Shown: positions 34,466 through 42,733 of the stretch, piece after piece
Position numbering within the stretch: position 1 is the stretch's first letter
How the letters are laid out: the number at the start of each line of letters is the position of its first letter
Source of the DNA: CAZUVM01 sp964623885
GTDB lineage: Bacteria > Verrucomicrobiota > Verrucomicrobiia > Limisphaerales > UBA8199
DNA length: 42,871 nt
Assembly (NCBI GenBank): GCA_964623885.1
Contig: CAZUVM010000173.1
Location: forward strand, 1 to 42,871
Direction: 5' to 3'
Notes under the pieces: generated by a model
Told to the model about the DNA's origin: nothing
Databases searched by the model: none
The model's input: only the letters and a program-made list of their open reading frames with translations
Made by a program: the position numbers and the translations under genes

Positions 34466-35752
34466 ATGAAACGACTTCGTTGGCTGGCAGCTTCGTTGAT
34501 TCCACTCATTTGCGGCGGCGCGGAAATTCCGGAGCCGGTGCTACCCGCAGGGGTGGGCGTGAACATCCACTTTGTTACCGGACACCAGCAGGACCTGGAT
34601 TTGATTCACGCCGCCGGGTTCAAGTTTATCCGGATGGATTTCGGTTGGGGCAGCATCGAGCGCCGCAAGGGTGAGTATAACTGGTCGGAATACGACGAAC
34701 TGCTGAAGAACCTGGGGGCGCGCGGGATTCGCCCGGTGTTCATCCTCGATTACTCGCACGGTCTCTATGAGGAAACCGTGACGAATGAGAACCCGTTAAC
34801 GCATCAAATGCACCGAAACGTAGCGGCGCCGCAGCATCCTGAAAGTGTGGCGGCTTTTGCGCGCTGGGCAGCGGCTTCCGCGCGCCATTACCAGGGCCGG
34901 CACGTCATTTGGGAGATCTGGAACGAACCGAACATTCAGTTTTGGAGCCCTAAACCAAACGCGGAACAGTATTCGACCCTGGCCCTGGCAACTGCGAAAG
35001 CCGTTCGCGAAGCGGAGCCCAGCGCCACAATAGTTGGTCCCGCGTCTTCGACGTTTCCGTGGGATTTTCTGGAAACGCTATTCAAATCGGGAGTGCTCGA
35101 ATACTTAGATGCAGTGAGCGTGCATCCCTATCGAAACCCGCACCGGCCTCCCGAAACCGCCGCAGCGGATTATCAGAAACTGCGTGAACTCATCGACCGC
35201 TACGCCTCAGGGGCGAGGCGCGGCAAGATCCCTATCTTGAGCGGTGAATGGGGCTACTCCAGTTGGACGAAAGGAGTCTCACTGGAGGCCCAGGCCGCAT
35301 TCGCCGCGCGTCAGCAATTGTCGAACCTGCTCAACGGCGTGCCGCTTTCGATTTGGTACGATTGGAAAAATGACGGTTCGGATCCAAATGAAAACGAGCA
35401 CAATTTTGGCACGGTACTTCCCGACCTCCAACCCAAACCGGCGTACGTAGCCATCCGAACTTTAACCAGCGAACTCTCAGGCAGCCGCATTGTTCGCCGG
35501 CTGCCTTTGGGCGATCAGGATTACGCACTGCTGCTGCAGAATGCCGCAGGCCAACAGAAACTGGCCGCCTGGACTTTGTCGCCGGCGCATGCGGTGAATA
35601 TTCGGCTGAGCAGCCCGGCAGGGAATCCTGCGGGCATGCGTGGCAACGGCGAATCGTTTGTGCCAAAAATGTACGGGGGCCAATTGGTGCTCGATCTAAC
35701 GGCCGAGCCGCAATATGTGGGGCTCGGAACGGCGACGGTGATTGGAGATTAA
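34466..35752 (+). CDS. Exported GH5/GH39-like glycoside hydrolase
   Basis: This 428-residue TIM-barrel glycosidase of clan GH-A has a short signal peptide (RLRWLAASLIPLICGG). The barrel starts GVGVNIHFVTGH. The acid/base is E154 in WEIWNEPN and the nucleophile E261 in ILSGEWGYSSW, the expected strand 4 and strand 7 positions. SVHPYRNPH and WYDWKNDGSDPNE line the cleft. The substrate (cellulose, xylan, xylo- or manno-oligosaccharide) cannot be named. A small C-terminal beta region ends the protein. Its stop is 1 bp from the end of the convergent cyclo-ligase gene. Confidence 0.88.
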   Translation: MKRLRWLAASLIPLICGGAEIPEPVLPAGVGVNIHFVTGHQQDLDLIHAAGFKFIRMDFGWGSIERRKGEYNWSEYDELLKNLGARGIRPVFILDYSHGLYEETVTNENPLTHQMHRNVAAPQHPESVAAFARWAAASARHYQGRHVIWEIWNEPNIQFWSPKPNAEQYSTLALATAKAVREAEPSATIVGPASSTFPWDFLETLFKSGVLEYLDAVSVHPYRNPHRPPETAAADYQKLRELIDRYASGARRGKIPILSGEWGYSSWTKGVSLEAQAAFAARQQLSNLLNGVPLSIWYDWKNDGSDPNENEHNFGTVLPDLQPKPAYVAIRTLTSELSGSRIVRRLPLGDQDYALLLQNAAGQQKLAAWTLSPAHAVNIRLSSPAGNPAGMRGNGESFVPKMYGGQLVLDLTAEPQYVGLGTATVIGD

Positions 35753-35753
35753 T

Positions 35754-36353
35754 CTATTTCACGTCGACTGTTCGGCACTGGAGCCAGTGCGTCGGCGTCA
35801 AAAGGAAATCCAGGCTAACGTCATGCGGTTCGACCGGAACTTTCGTCACGAACTGTTCGTCAAAGGCTACGCCGCAAGTCGTTCCCTGGGCGATCGCCAG
35901 TAATTGATCGTAGAACCCTTTGCCCCGGCCCAACCGATGTCCTTGCCGATCGAATGCGACCCCCGGTACCAGGATTAAGTCGAGCGTTAGTTCAATCCTG
36001 CGACAGGTAGCCGATGGTTCTCGCACACCGAGGTGGCCAGGGCCTATGTCGTTACCAGTGTTTTGCACAGCACAGGCTACATAGGTGCCACTTTCCTTCG
36101 AGAACCTTGGCAGTGCTGCGGTTTTCCCTTCCGTTACTGCTTGAGTGAGCAGCGGCCAAATATCCAACTCTGAAGATAAAGGGGCGTAGAAAAGAACCGA
36201 TTCCGCCCGTTGCCAGATCGATTGGCGGCGCAACAGGTCGCAAGCTGCGGCTGAGGCAGCCATCCGCTGCGCCCGGCCCAGCGCTCTGACGCGCGCATTC
36301 ACTTGCGCCCGAACCGCTGCCTTTGTGAATGGCGCATCAGTGGCCATAGCCAA
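35754..36353 (-). CDS. ygfA: 5-formyltetrahydrofolate cyclo-ligase
   Basis: This 199-residue enzyme converts 5-formyl-THF to 5,10-methenyl-THF with ATP in the cytoplasm. The N-terminal helix AVRAQVNARVRALG, FYAPLSSELD, ALPRFSKESGTY, the nucleotide/folate loop LGRGKGFYDQLL (about 140-151) and AFDEQ near the end give the full family pattern. It is the last gene of a probable rarA-ygfA transcript (75-bp gap), downstream of a 6S RNA candidate. The pairing of 6S RNA with this gene is known in Proteobacteria; see the findings. Confidence 0.93.
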   Translation of the reverse strand: MAMATDAPFTKAAVRAQVNARVRALGRAQRMAASAAACDLLRRQSIWQRAESVLFYAPLSSELDIWPLLTQAVTEGKTAALPRFSKESGTYVACAVQNTGNDIGPGHLGVREPSATCRRIELTLDLILVPGVAFDRQGHRLGRGKGFYDQLLAIAQGTTCGVAFDEQFVTKVPVEPHDVSLDFLLTPTHWLQCRTVDVK

Positions 36354-36428
36354 AGAAACTCAAGTGGAATAATACGCCGCGCCGTGGGCGTGTGGTGAGA
36401 ATTCTGTCCGGCTGCCCCATTGTATCAT

Positions 36429-37799
36429 TCAGCTTTTCGGTTTCAGCGCTTCCTGGGCCAGGGCCCGCCATTTTTCCAGCCGTTCTTTGATTTTCTTTTC
36501 CGTGCCTTGTTCCGTAGGCTCATAGTACCGCTTGAGCGCGCCCAAATAATCCTGCGGCACGAAGTGATCTGGAAAGTCGTGGGCGTATTTATAACCCGCG
36601 CCATGGCCCAGTCGTTTGGCGCCGGCATAATGGGAATCGCGCAGGTGCTCCGGCACAGGCAGGGTGCGACCGGACTCGACGTCTTTAATGGCGGCGTCGA
36701 TTGCGGTGATCGTGCTATTGCTTTTAGCCGCTGTGGCAATGTAAATGACCGCTTCCGCCAAAGGAATCCTCGCCTCGGGCCAGCCAATAAACTCGGCTGC
36801 CTGAAATGCGGCTGCCGCCAGGACCAATGCCATGGGGTCGGCCAGGCCGACATCCTCGGCGGCATGGACGACAATACGGCGCGCGATGAAACGCGGGTCC
36901 TCTCCGGCGTGGATCATTTTTGCCAGCCAATAGAGCGCCGCATCGGGGTCGCTTCCACGCATGGATTTGATGAAGGCCGAAATCGTATCGTAGTGCGCAT
37001 CCTCATCATCATACACCACGGCCTTTTTTTGGATGCTCTGTTCGGCCGCGGCCAAATCGATATGAACAATACTATTGGGTTCAGGCGGAGTGGTCAGCGC
37101 GGCGATTTCAAGCGCATTCAGCGCTTTGCGGGCATCCCCATCGGCCAGTTTGGCCAGGTGCTGGAGGGCAACCTTGTCGACCTCCAGTTTCATCCAGCCC
37201 AAGCCGCGCTCCGAATCGGCAATGGCGCGCTGCAGCAAGCCGTCTAATTCCTGCTCGTTTAGCGGGCGCAGTTCAAAAATTTGCGAGCGGGAGACAAGCG
37301 GCGAATTAACGAAGAAGAACGGGTTGTGAGTGGTAGCGCCGATCAACCGGACCACGCCGGCTTCGACGTCCGGAAGGAGCACATCCTGTTGAGCTTTGTT
37401 GAATCTATGGATTTCATCAATAAACAGAATGGTGGATTGCCCCGTATTCTCGAGGCGATTGGCCGCTCCGGCAAGCACGCGGCGCATGTCCGCGACGTTG
37501 GACTCCACGCCGCTGAGCCGCTCGAATTTGTTGCTGGTTTGCCGGGCAATAATCTGAGCCAGGGATGTTTTGCCAGTTCCCGGCGGACCGTAAAAGATCA
37601 GCGACTGGATGCGGTCGGCCTCAATCGCGCGGCGCAATAACTGCCCTGTGCCTAAAATATGGGATTGACCGACGAATTCGGAAAGGTCACGCGGCCGCAT
37701 CCGAGCGGCCAGCGGTTGGTGACGCGTAGCTTCCGCCGCCTTGGCCGCTGCCACTTCTGCCTCGGGCGCCGCGGCGGCAAACAGATCGTCACGTGCCAT
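36429..37799 (-). CDS. rarA: Replication-associated recombination protein A (RarA/MgsA)
   Basis: This 456-residue AAA+ ATPase of the clamp-loader-like family acts at stalled replication forks. Walker A is GPPGTGKT (71-78), Walker B LFIDEIHRFNKAQQD (125-139), sensor-1 region GATTHNP and the N-terminal RPRDLSEFVGQSHILG are all present. The C-terminal part (about 260-456) is the MgsA domain with AGEDPRFIARRIVVHAAEDVGLADP and the AKRLGHGAGYKYAHDFPDHFVPQDYLG tail in two pieces. Length is normal. The ygfA-like gene follows after 75 bp and the 6S RNA candidate ends 96 bp upstream. Confidence 0.95.
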   Translation of the reverse strand: MARDDLFAAAAPEAEVAAAKAAEATRHQPLAARMRPRDLSEFVGQSHILGTGQLLRRAIEADRIQSLIFYGPPGTGKTSLAQIIARQTSNKFERLSGVESNVADMRRVLAGAANRLENTGQSTILFIDEIHRFNKAQQDVLLPDVEAGVVRLIGATTHNPFFFVNSPLVSRSQIFELRPLNEQELDGLLQRAIADSERGLGWMKLEVDKVALQHLAKLADGDARKALNALEIAALTTPPEPNSIVHIDLAAAEQSIQKKAVVYDDEDAHYDTISAFIKSMRGSDPDAALYWLAKMIHAGEDPRFIARRIVVHAAEDVGLADPMALVLAAAAFQAAEFIGWPEARIPLAEAVIYIATAAKSNSTITAIDAAIKDVESGRTLPVPEHLRDSHYAGAKRLGHGAGYKYAHDFPDHFVPQDYLGALKRYYEPTEQGTEKKIKERLEKWRALAQEALKPKS

Positions 37800-37895
37800 G
37801 CCAGCAACTTACATTGGACCCGCAGAAAACCAAGGCAGGACTGAGCAAAGCGTCAAGATGTACATAGAGCAAGGATAATGACGACCGAACAATAC

Positions 37896-38073
37896 AAAAA
37901 ACCCCGCCATTGCCGTGTGTAACAGTTCCTTTGAACTTCTTAGAAACAGGTGGGACCCGGCGGGCTGCTTTCGACTTCCAGTCAAGGCCTGTCGGCCACA
38001 ACCTCACCCCTGATCCCTTGAGTCATCAACTACGGTTCAAGGACATAGTTTCTAATCACGTGCATAGGCAGGG
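37896..38073 (-). ncRNA. ssrS: Probable 6S RNA
   Basis: A non-coding stretch of about 178 nt on the minus strand folds into the 6S pattern. A closing stem pairs CCCUGCC (38073-38067) with GGCGGGG (37908-37902), then UGC with GCA and CGUG (38060-38057) with CACG (37917-37914). A further helix pairs UUAGAAAC (38055-38048) with GUUUCUAA (37947-37940). A small 3'-bubble hairpin AGUUC-AAAG-GAACU (37937-37924) is followed by UGUUACA, closely like the matching part of E. coli 6S RNA. A GC-rich stem followed by six T residues ends the transcript. rarA and the cyclo-ligase gene follow on the same strand. 6S RNA binds the sigma-70 holoenzyme. A different structured RNA is the alternative. Confidence 0.75.
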
Positions 38074-38211
38074 TAAAATTCAATACGTGACGCGTTCCGT
38101 TGCTTCCCTGCAACCGGACGCCATTCCAAAGAACTTAGGCGCGTTTTACTCTTCGATTTTCCGCGCGCTCAACCTGAGATACTTTGAACGCGTCGCGCTC
38201 ATTTCTCAAGA

Positions 38212-38234
38212 AAAAAAATTTCAGAAATTTTTTT
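38212..38234. repeat. AT-rich palindrome upstream of 6S RNA candidate
   Basis: AAAAAAATTTC (38212-38222) and GAAATTTTTTT (38224-38234) are perfect 11-bp arms around a single A. The site is strikingly AT-rich for this GC-rich window. It lies 22 bp beyond the receiver gene stop and about 140 bp upstream of the 6S start on the same strand. It could end the receiver transcript, act as an upstream activating A-tract or bind a nucleoid protein. Confidence 0.55.
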
Positions 38235-38256
38235 CGCGTTCGTGTTTGAAGCCATT

Positions 38257-38706
38257 TTATTCCACTCTTCCCCAAGCTCGCGCAAAAGGCGCGCGCGGGG
38301 CGGCGGTTCGCGGCCGGGCGGCACTTTCCTTTGTGCGGGGTTGGGCCAGCCAGTGTTGGATCTTTGACACGAGTTGCGGCAGGCTGGCCGGTTTCATGAC
38401 ATAATCGTCGGCGCCCGCTTCGAGGCCTGCAAATTTTGTAAAATTGCTGTTCAAACCGGTCAGCACGATGATGGGTATATTTGCGGTAGCCGGATCCTGG
38501 CGGAGTGACTCACAGACGGCGAAGCCATCCAACTCGGGCAAGACCAGGTCAAGGAGAATCAAATCCGGCGCAATGGTGCGCGCCTTCTTGATCGCTTCAA
38601 GCCCGTTGCTGGCAGTCACGGTTATGTACCCTGCCTCTTTAAGTGTCAACCGTTGCAACTCCAACAACTCGGAATTGTCTTCGACGATGAGTATCTTTTT
38701 CCGCAT
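38257..38706 (-). CDS. Stand-alone response regulator receiver
   Basis: This 149-residue receiver starts at ATG 38706 (MRKKILIVEDN); the longer frame from 38751 adds no family sequence. The acidic pocket is E9/D10, the phosphoacceptor D53 (LLDLVLPELDG), with T83 (VLTGLN) and K105 (VMKPAS). A short basic tail (KESAARPRTAAPRAP) follows the domain. There is no output domain. It is the third single-domain receiver of the window, with no kinase nearby. Confidence 0.9.
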   Translation of the reverse strand: MRKKILIVEDNSELLELQRLTLKEAGYITVTASNGLEAIKKARTIAPDLILLDLVLPELDGFAVCESLRQDPATANIPIIVLTGLNSNFTKFAGLEAGADDYVMKPASLPQLVSKIQHWLAQPRTKESAARPRTAAPRAPFARAWGRVE

Positions 38707-38961
38707 AACGCTCGGCCGACCCGACCCGGTGCCGACTCCGAAGGCCGACAAGCCGCACTTCGATCAGACAGAACCTGGGATTAAAAAGCAGGAATGATGC
38801 CGAGCTTGGGGCCTGCGGATGCGGCTGAATTCAAGAGTTACCGGGCTAAGCCCCGAAAAACAGTAAACAGCTCTACCGCAACGACTCAGCTGCTGACAGG
38901 ACTTCGTTTTGCAGCACCAACCTTCACAATGTTGGGGCCTCAATCCATCGACACCGATCCC

Positions 38962-39507
38962 TTAATGCTCCGCAACGTGGATTCCGTTCTGGAGGTAGTA
39001 AGCGCCCAAGGCGACGTACTTTTCTGCCATGCCTTTAAGTCGGCCACGTTCTTCATCTGTCAACTGGCGCACTACTTTGGCAGGCGCGCCAAGCACGAGC
39101 GACCCGGGCGGGATTTCCACATGCTGCGTAACCAATGCGCGCGCACCGATAATCGATTGGTCGCCGACGCGAACACCGTCCAGCAATACCGAGCCCATGC
39201 CGACCAGCACCTCATTGCCTACCGTACAGGCATGCAGAATCGCAGAATGCCCTACCGTCACCCACTCTCCCACGATGCAAGGCAGGTCATCAGCCAGGTG
39301 CATGACCACATTGTCCTGGATGTTTGAGCCGCGGCCGATTTGGATTCGGTTGATGTCGCCTCGCAGCACGGCATTGCACCAGACGCTGGAAAAATCACCG
39401 AGAGTGACATCGCCAAGAACCACTGCGCTCCGCGCAAGGTAAACCTGCCGTCCCAGGCGTGGTGATTGGCGCAAAAAGGCATCGAGTTGTCGTTCCACAT
39501 CGCTCAT
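38962..39507 (-). CDS. Gamma-carbonic anhydrase-like hexapeptide protein
   Basis: This 181-residue left-handed beta-helix protein starts at ATG 39507 (MSDVERQLD). Hexapeptide repeats run from VYLARSAVVLGDVTLGD to VLGAPAKVVRQL. The three zinc histidines expected in this family correspond to DNVVMHLADD and the two histidines of VGHSAILHACTVG. The YrdA/CaiE-like family includes true gamma-carbonic anhydrases and inactive relatives; activity cannot be decided here. It is divergent from the MBL hydrolase (92-bp shared upstream region). Confidence 0.9.
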   Translation of the reverse strand: MSDVERQLDAFLRQSPRLGRQVYLARSAVVLGDVTLGDFSSVWCNAVLRGDINRIQIGRGSNIQDNVVMHLADDLPCIVGEWVTVGHSAILHACTVGNEVLVGMGSVLLDGVRVGDQSIIGARALVTQHVEIPPGSLVLGAPAKVVRQLTDEERGRLKGMAEKYVALGAYYLQNGIHVAEH

Positions 39508-39599
39508 TGTCGGGAATGGCGGAAGCGTAGCCGTCAACGGAGTACAAATCCAGGTTGGAATTTTGTCTTGGAGGCCTTATCGATATAGGAGACGAAGTT

Positions 39600-40526
39600 A
39601 TGCCAAAGAAACCGTATCGGCCCGCTACGGTCCGCCAGCCCCTGCCGCGGTCATTCAAGGATTTTACCCCGGCAAAACATTTCAACCCGCGCACGTTCTT
39701 TCGCGAGATGGTCTGGAAAGCGCTGCTCACCAGGCGAATCGGCCAACCCCGGCGCCCGATCTTTCCCAGGCTGAATCGCGGCCAGGTGGCCCTGACCTGG
39801 ATTGGACATGCCTCATTTCTGGTTCAATTCACCGATCTCAATGTGCTCATTGATCCGAACTTCGCCAATTGGCTGTTCCTGCTCAAGCGAATCAAACGTT
39901 CCGGCTTGAGATTGAAGGATCTTCCGCCGATCGATGTCGTATTGTTGACGCATGCCCACTTCGATCATTTCCACAAGCCCACCTTGCGCCGGTTGCCGCA
40001 CCCCAAGATTGGAATCATGCCCTGGGGCGTTAGCGACCTGGCGTACGATCTTGGCTTTGAGCGCGTTGTCGAGTTGGATTGGTGGGAGAGTTTTACCCAT
40101 CGTGATTGGAAGGTGACCTTCACGCCGGCGAAGCATTGGGGGGCCAGGGTCCTGAGGGATGTTCACCGCGGGTACGGCGGATTCGTGCTGGAACACCAGG
40201 GAAGGCGCATTTACCATGCGGGCGACAGCGCATATTTCGAAGGGTTCAAGGAAATCGGGAAACATATCAAACCCGAAATTGCCTTGTTGCCGATCGGGGC
40301 CTACCACCCGGAGTCATTCCGGCATTTGCACATGGGCCCGGATGAAGCCATCAAAGTATTTCGCGAATTGAGGGCGCGCTGGCTGGTGCCTATGCATTAC
40401 GGCACGTTCCGCTTGTCCTTCGAAGATATGGACGAGCCGCCGCGCTGGCTTTCGGCCCTGGCAGCGCAGCAGGGGCTTACCCCCAAGCTTCGGTTCCTGG
40501 AAGAGGGTTTGCCGCAAGTTTTTTGA
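39600..40526 (+). CDS. MBL-fold metallohydrolase, NAPE-PLD/UlaG-like
   Basis: This 308-residue protein starts at ATG 39600, preceded by AGGAG at about 8 nt spacing, which decides the start over the upstream in-frame Met at 39555. Metal-binding motifs are LTHAHFDHFHKP (HxHxDH), AKHWGARVLRD, IYHAGDSAYFEGF and MHYGTF. WIGHASFLVQF and IDPNFANW are typical of the N-acyl-phosphatidylethanolamine phospholipase D / L-ascorbate-lactonase-like group. The substrate is unresolved. There is no signal peptide, so the enzyme is probably cytoplasmic. Confidence 0.9.
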   Translation: MPKKPYRPATVRQPLPRSFKDFTPAKHFNPRTFFREMVWKALLTRRIGQPRRPIFPRLNRGQVALTWIGHASFLVQFTDLNVLIDPNFANWLFLLKRIKRSGLRLKDLPPIDVVLLTHAHFDHFHKPTLRRLPHPKIGIMPWGVSDLAYDLGFERVVELDWWESFTHRDWKVTFTPAKHWGARVLRDVHRGYGGFVLEHQGRRIYHAGDSAYFEGFKEIGKHIKPEIALLPIGAYHPESFRHLHMGPDEAIKVFRELRARWLVPMHYGTFRLSFEDMDEPPRWLSALAAQQGLTPKLRFLEEGLPQVF

Positions 40527-40717
40527 CATTCTGGCGCAGTGTCTGGCATGGAACTGCGGTAATGCCTCAGTTTGGTATGGACTCGATTGCCAAACGGGCC
40601 GTTCCCCGGCCGCCTCGGCGAGTCGGCACCACCAAACAGGAGGCGTTACGAACTGTGCTCAAACACGGTTGCGTTTGATGGCGCACCCTCCTAATTTAGA
40701 AGTCGGTTGTGGCGAGC

Positions 40718-41476
40718 ATGGGCGAATCCAAATACATTGAGAAACGAGAGTATCTTTCCCGATATGCACACCCGAGTTCGGTGGCGCGGCTGGATGCCGT
40801 AGCGCGAGCGTACACCGATGCTGACGAAGCAGAATGGTTGCGTTGCGTCCGGGAAGACTTGCCGCGGTTTATCCCTTTTCTGCGGCGCAAATGCGGTTTG
40901 GAGTTTCGCGGGCGGATTCTCGAGATCGGAGCCGGCGGCGCCTGGCTCAGTGCGGAGCTTTCTAAACTTCCAAAGGTGGTTGAGGTTATTGTCACCGATG
41001 TGTCGCCGCGTCTGCTCAAAGAACAGGCGCCCAAAGTCTTCAACCTTCTCAATGCGAACACCGCCAAGATCACGCGCATCCCGGGTGATTTCCACAAACT
41101 CGATTTTGCCAGCGGCAGCTTTGATTTCGTCGTCGGTGCCGCGGTCCTTCACAATGCAACCAACATCGTGCAGGTCCTCCGGGAGGCCAAACGGCTGCTC
41201 AAGCCAGGCGGACAATTCGTCGCGATTCGGGAGCCGGTCTGGCCGTTGGTTAAAATCAAATCCCGCGCCAAAATGATTTCCAAGCTTATCGCTACCGGAG
41301 TCAATGACCGGTTTTATACGCTGGCCGATTACAAAGAATTCTTTAAACAGGCCGGAATGCCGCTCGAAGTGAAACGCGTGAACGTGTCGAGCGGTTTTAA
41401 ATACTACTTCAATGCCGTTGTCAACGGGCTGACCCACGCGCGGTACGCATTTATCGGCACACGTCGCGGTCGATAA
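40718..41476 (+). CDS. Class I SAM-dependent methyltransferase
   Basis: This protein has 252 residues from ATG 40718 (a GTG at 40709 is possible). Motif I is RILEIGAGGAWLSAEL (about 65-80), followed by VIVTDVSPRLL, FDFVVGAAVLHNATN and the post-motif KRLLKPGGQFVAIREP, the layout of Methyltransf_11-type enzymes. The C-terminal part (YTLADYKEFFKQAGM) fits small-molecule or lipid methyltransferases. The substrate is not assignable. It converges on the sulfotransferase gene with 18 bp between stops. Confidence 0.88.
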   Translation: MGESKYIEKREYLSRYAHPSSVARLDAVARAYTDADEAEWLRCVREDLPRFIPFLRRKCGLEFRGRILEIGAGGAWLSAELSKLPKVVEVIVTDVSPRLLKEQAPKVFNLLNANTAKITRIPGDFHKLDFASGSFDFVVGAAVLHNATNIVQVLREAKRLLKPGGQFVAIREPVWPLVKIKSRAKMISKLIATGVNDRFYTLADYKEFFKQAGMPLEVKRVNVSSGFKYYFNAVVNGLTHARYAFIGTRRGR

Positions 41477-41494
41477 ACTTCCCCAAGTTGCTCG

Positions 41495-42544
41495 TTACGA
41501 GCAACCCTGGCGACGTCCCTCGACGATCAGCTCAGGCGATAACTTGGCCCGCGTGGCTGCCGGGTTTCCGGCGTGGGGTGTTCCATGGCGGTAAGCTTGC
41601 GGATCGAGCAAGCGCAGCCCCTTGCCCAGTTTGACCCATTTGCGGCTTAAAAGGAAATTGAGAGCAGCTTGTGTGTCCTGGAGTTCGCTGGAGAGGTCCT
41701 GGATTTGTACGGCCAGTTGCTGAACCTGTTTGGCGAGACATTGCTGCGAGGCTGCTGCCGCTCCGAGGCGCGACAACTGTTCGACGTAAAGGTGATGGAG
41801 CCGGGCGCCACTATTGGCCAGTTGGAGGAGGAGGTCGCTCCCAGCCGCGCTGCCGGGGATTTGGCGATAGCCTAACTCTTCACTCAAGGCGCCATGACAG
41901 GCATTGAAAAGCGCGAACTGGTCCGCCGTCCAATCACGCAGGAATGCGTCGGTGAGGCCGCGCCGGAAGAACGCCGGGAATTTTCCCTGTAGTTCGGCAA
42001 AGGAAGGCAACTCTCCGTTGCCCGGTGAGAGATGCAGAAAATCAGCAATTTGCGGAATGACTTTGGCAGGCTGAGTGACCAGATCTTCATATTGAAGGAA
42101 CAAGGTGTTGGGTCGCGAGCGAGGCTGCCAGCCGTGATAATGATCGCTCCACCCTCCAAACTGACAGGCTCCGGCTATCACGTCAGTTAAGGAGGGTTTT
42201 TCGAACGCGAACTTCTGATGATAATGATAGTAGGAATCAATGGCAGCGCGGCCATCGCGCACCAGGTAAATGGCCGGGGCGCCATCACGGGGCGCGTCAT
42301 GCGTTTTGATGAGCGTCAGTTTGGCATCGGAAGCTGAGGATACCCGCTGTTCCCAATCGCAAGGCAAATAAGGCGCTTCATCCAGCGCCTCGGCGGAGGG
42401 GTCAGGGAATTCCTGGCCTTGAACTCTGTAAAGAGAATATGTCGCAATATGAAAAACATTCTGCAGCAGAATTCGCAGAAAAGTGTTGCCGGATCGTGGA
42501 TAGGATGCCAGCCACACCGGGCGAAGTTGGGTCGAACCGGGCAT
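41495..42544 (-). CDS. Sulfotransferase domain protein with C-terminal coiled coil
   Basis: This protein has 349 residues from ATG 42544 (MPGSTQLRP); longer starts add no homology. It has the PAPS-binding 5'-phosphosulfate loop YPRSGNTFLR near residue 16 and the 3'-phosphate motif YLVRDGRAAIDSYYHY around 95-110. A helical segment of about 240-300 (QQCLAKQVQQLAVQIQDLSS, then ELQDTQAALNFLL) looks like a coiled coil, followed by a basic tail. The acceptor is unknown; cytosolic sulfotransferases of this type modify glycans or lipids in bacteria. No other sulfation gene is visible. Confidence 0.85.
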   Translation of the reverse strand: MPGSTQLRPVWLASYPRSGNTFLRILLQNVFHIATYSLYRVQGQEFPDPSAEALDEAPYLPCDWEQRVSSASDAKLTLIKTHDAPRDGAPAIYLVRDGRAAIDSYYHYHQKFAFEKPSLTDVIAGACQFGGWSDHYHGWQPRSRPNTLFLQYEDLVTQPAKVIPQIADFLHLSPGNGELPSFAELQGKFPAFFRRGLTDAFLRDWTADQFALFNACHGALSEELGYRQIPGSAAGSDLLLQLANSGARLHHLYVEQLSRLGAAAASQQCLAKQVQQLAVQIQDLSSELQDTQAALNFLLSRKWVKLGKGLRLLDPQAYRHGTPHAGNPAATRAKLSPELIVEGRRQGCS

Positions 42545-42733
42545 AGAGAAACCAAATCGCACCGAGGTTGGGAGGAACGGCGTCGACTGACCATGGGGTG
42601 AATAGCCCATGTCTCAATCTCCGCTCCGAACCGCCAAGCTCTGCAATCTAAGAGAAGTCTGTCTGCAAACTCAGCACCGCCAGTTACCAGAAACTGGCGG
42701 CGCGTAAGCTGCGGGTTTGGCGCGCGACAGGAA

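Noticed and set aside
31146..35752. Polysaccharide utilisation locus with SusC/SusD
   Set aside because: No TonB-dependent transporter or SusD-like lipoprotein is present in the window.
37910..38404. Plus-strand open frame of 164 codons
   Set aside because: It runs antisense through the 6S RNA candidate and the end of the receiver gene, has no recognisable domain and no ribosome site.
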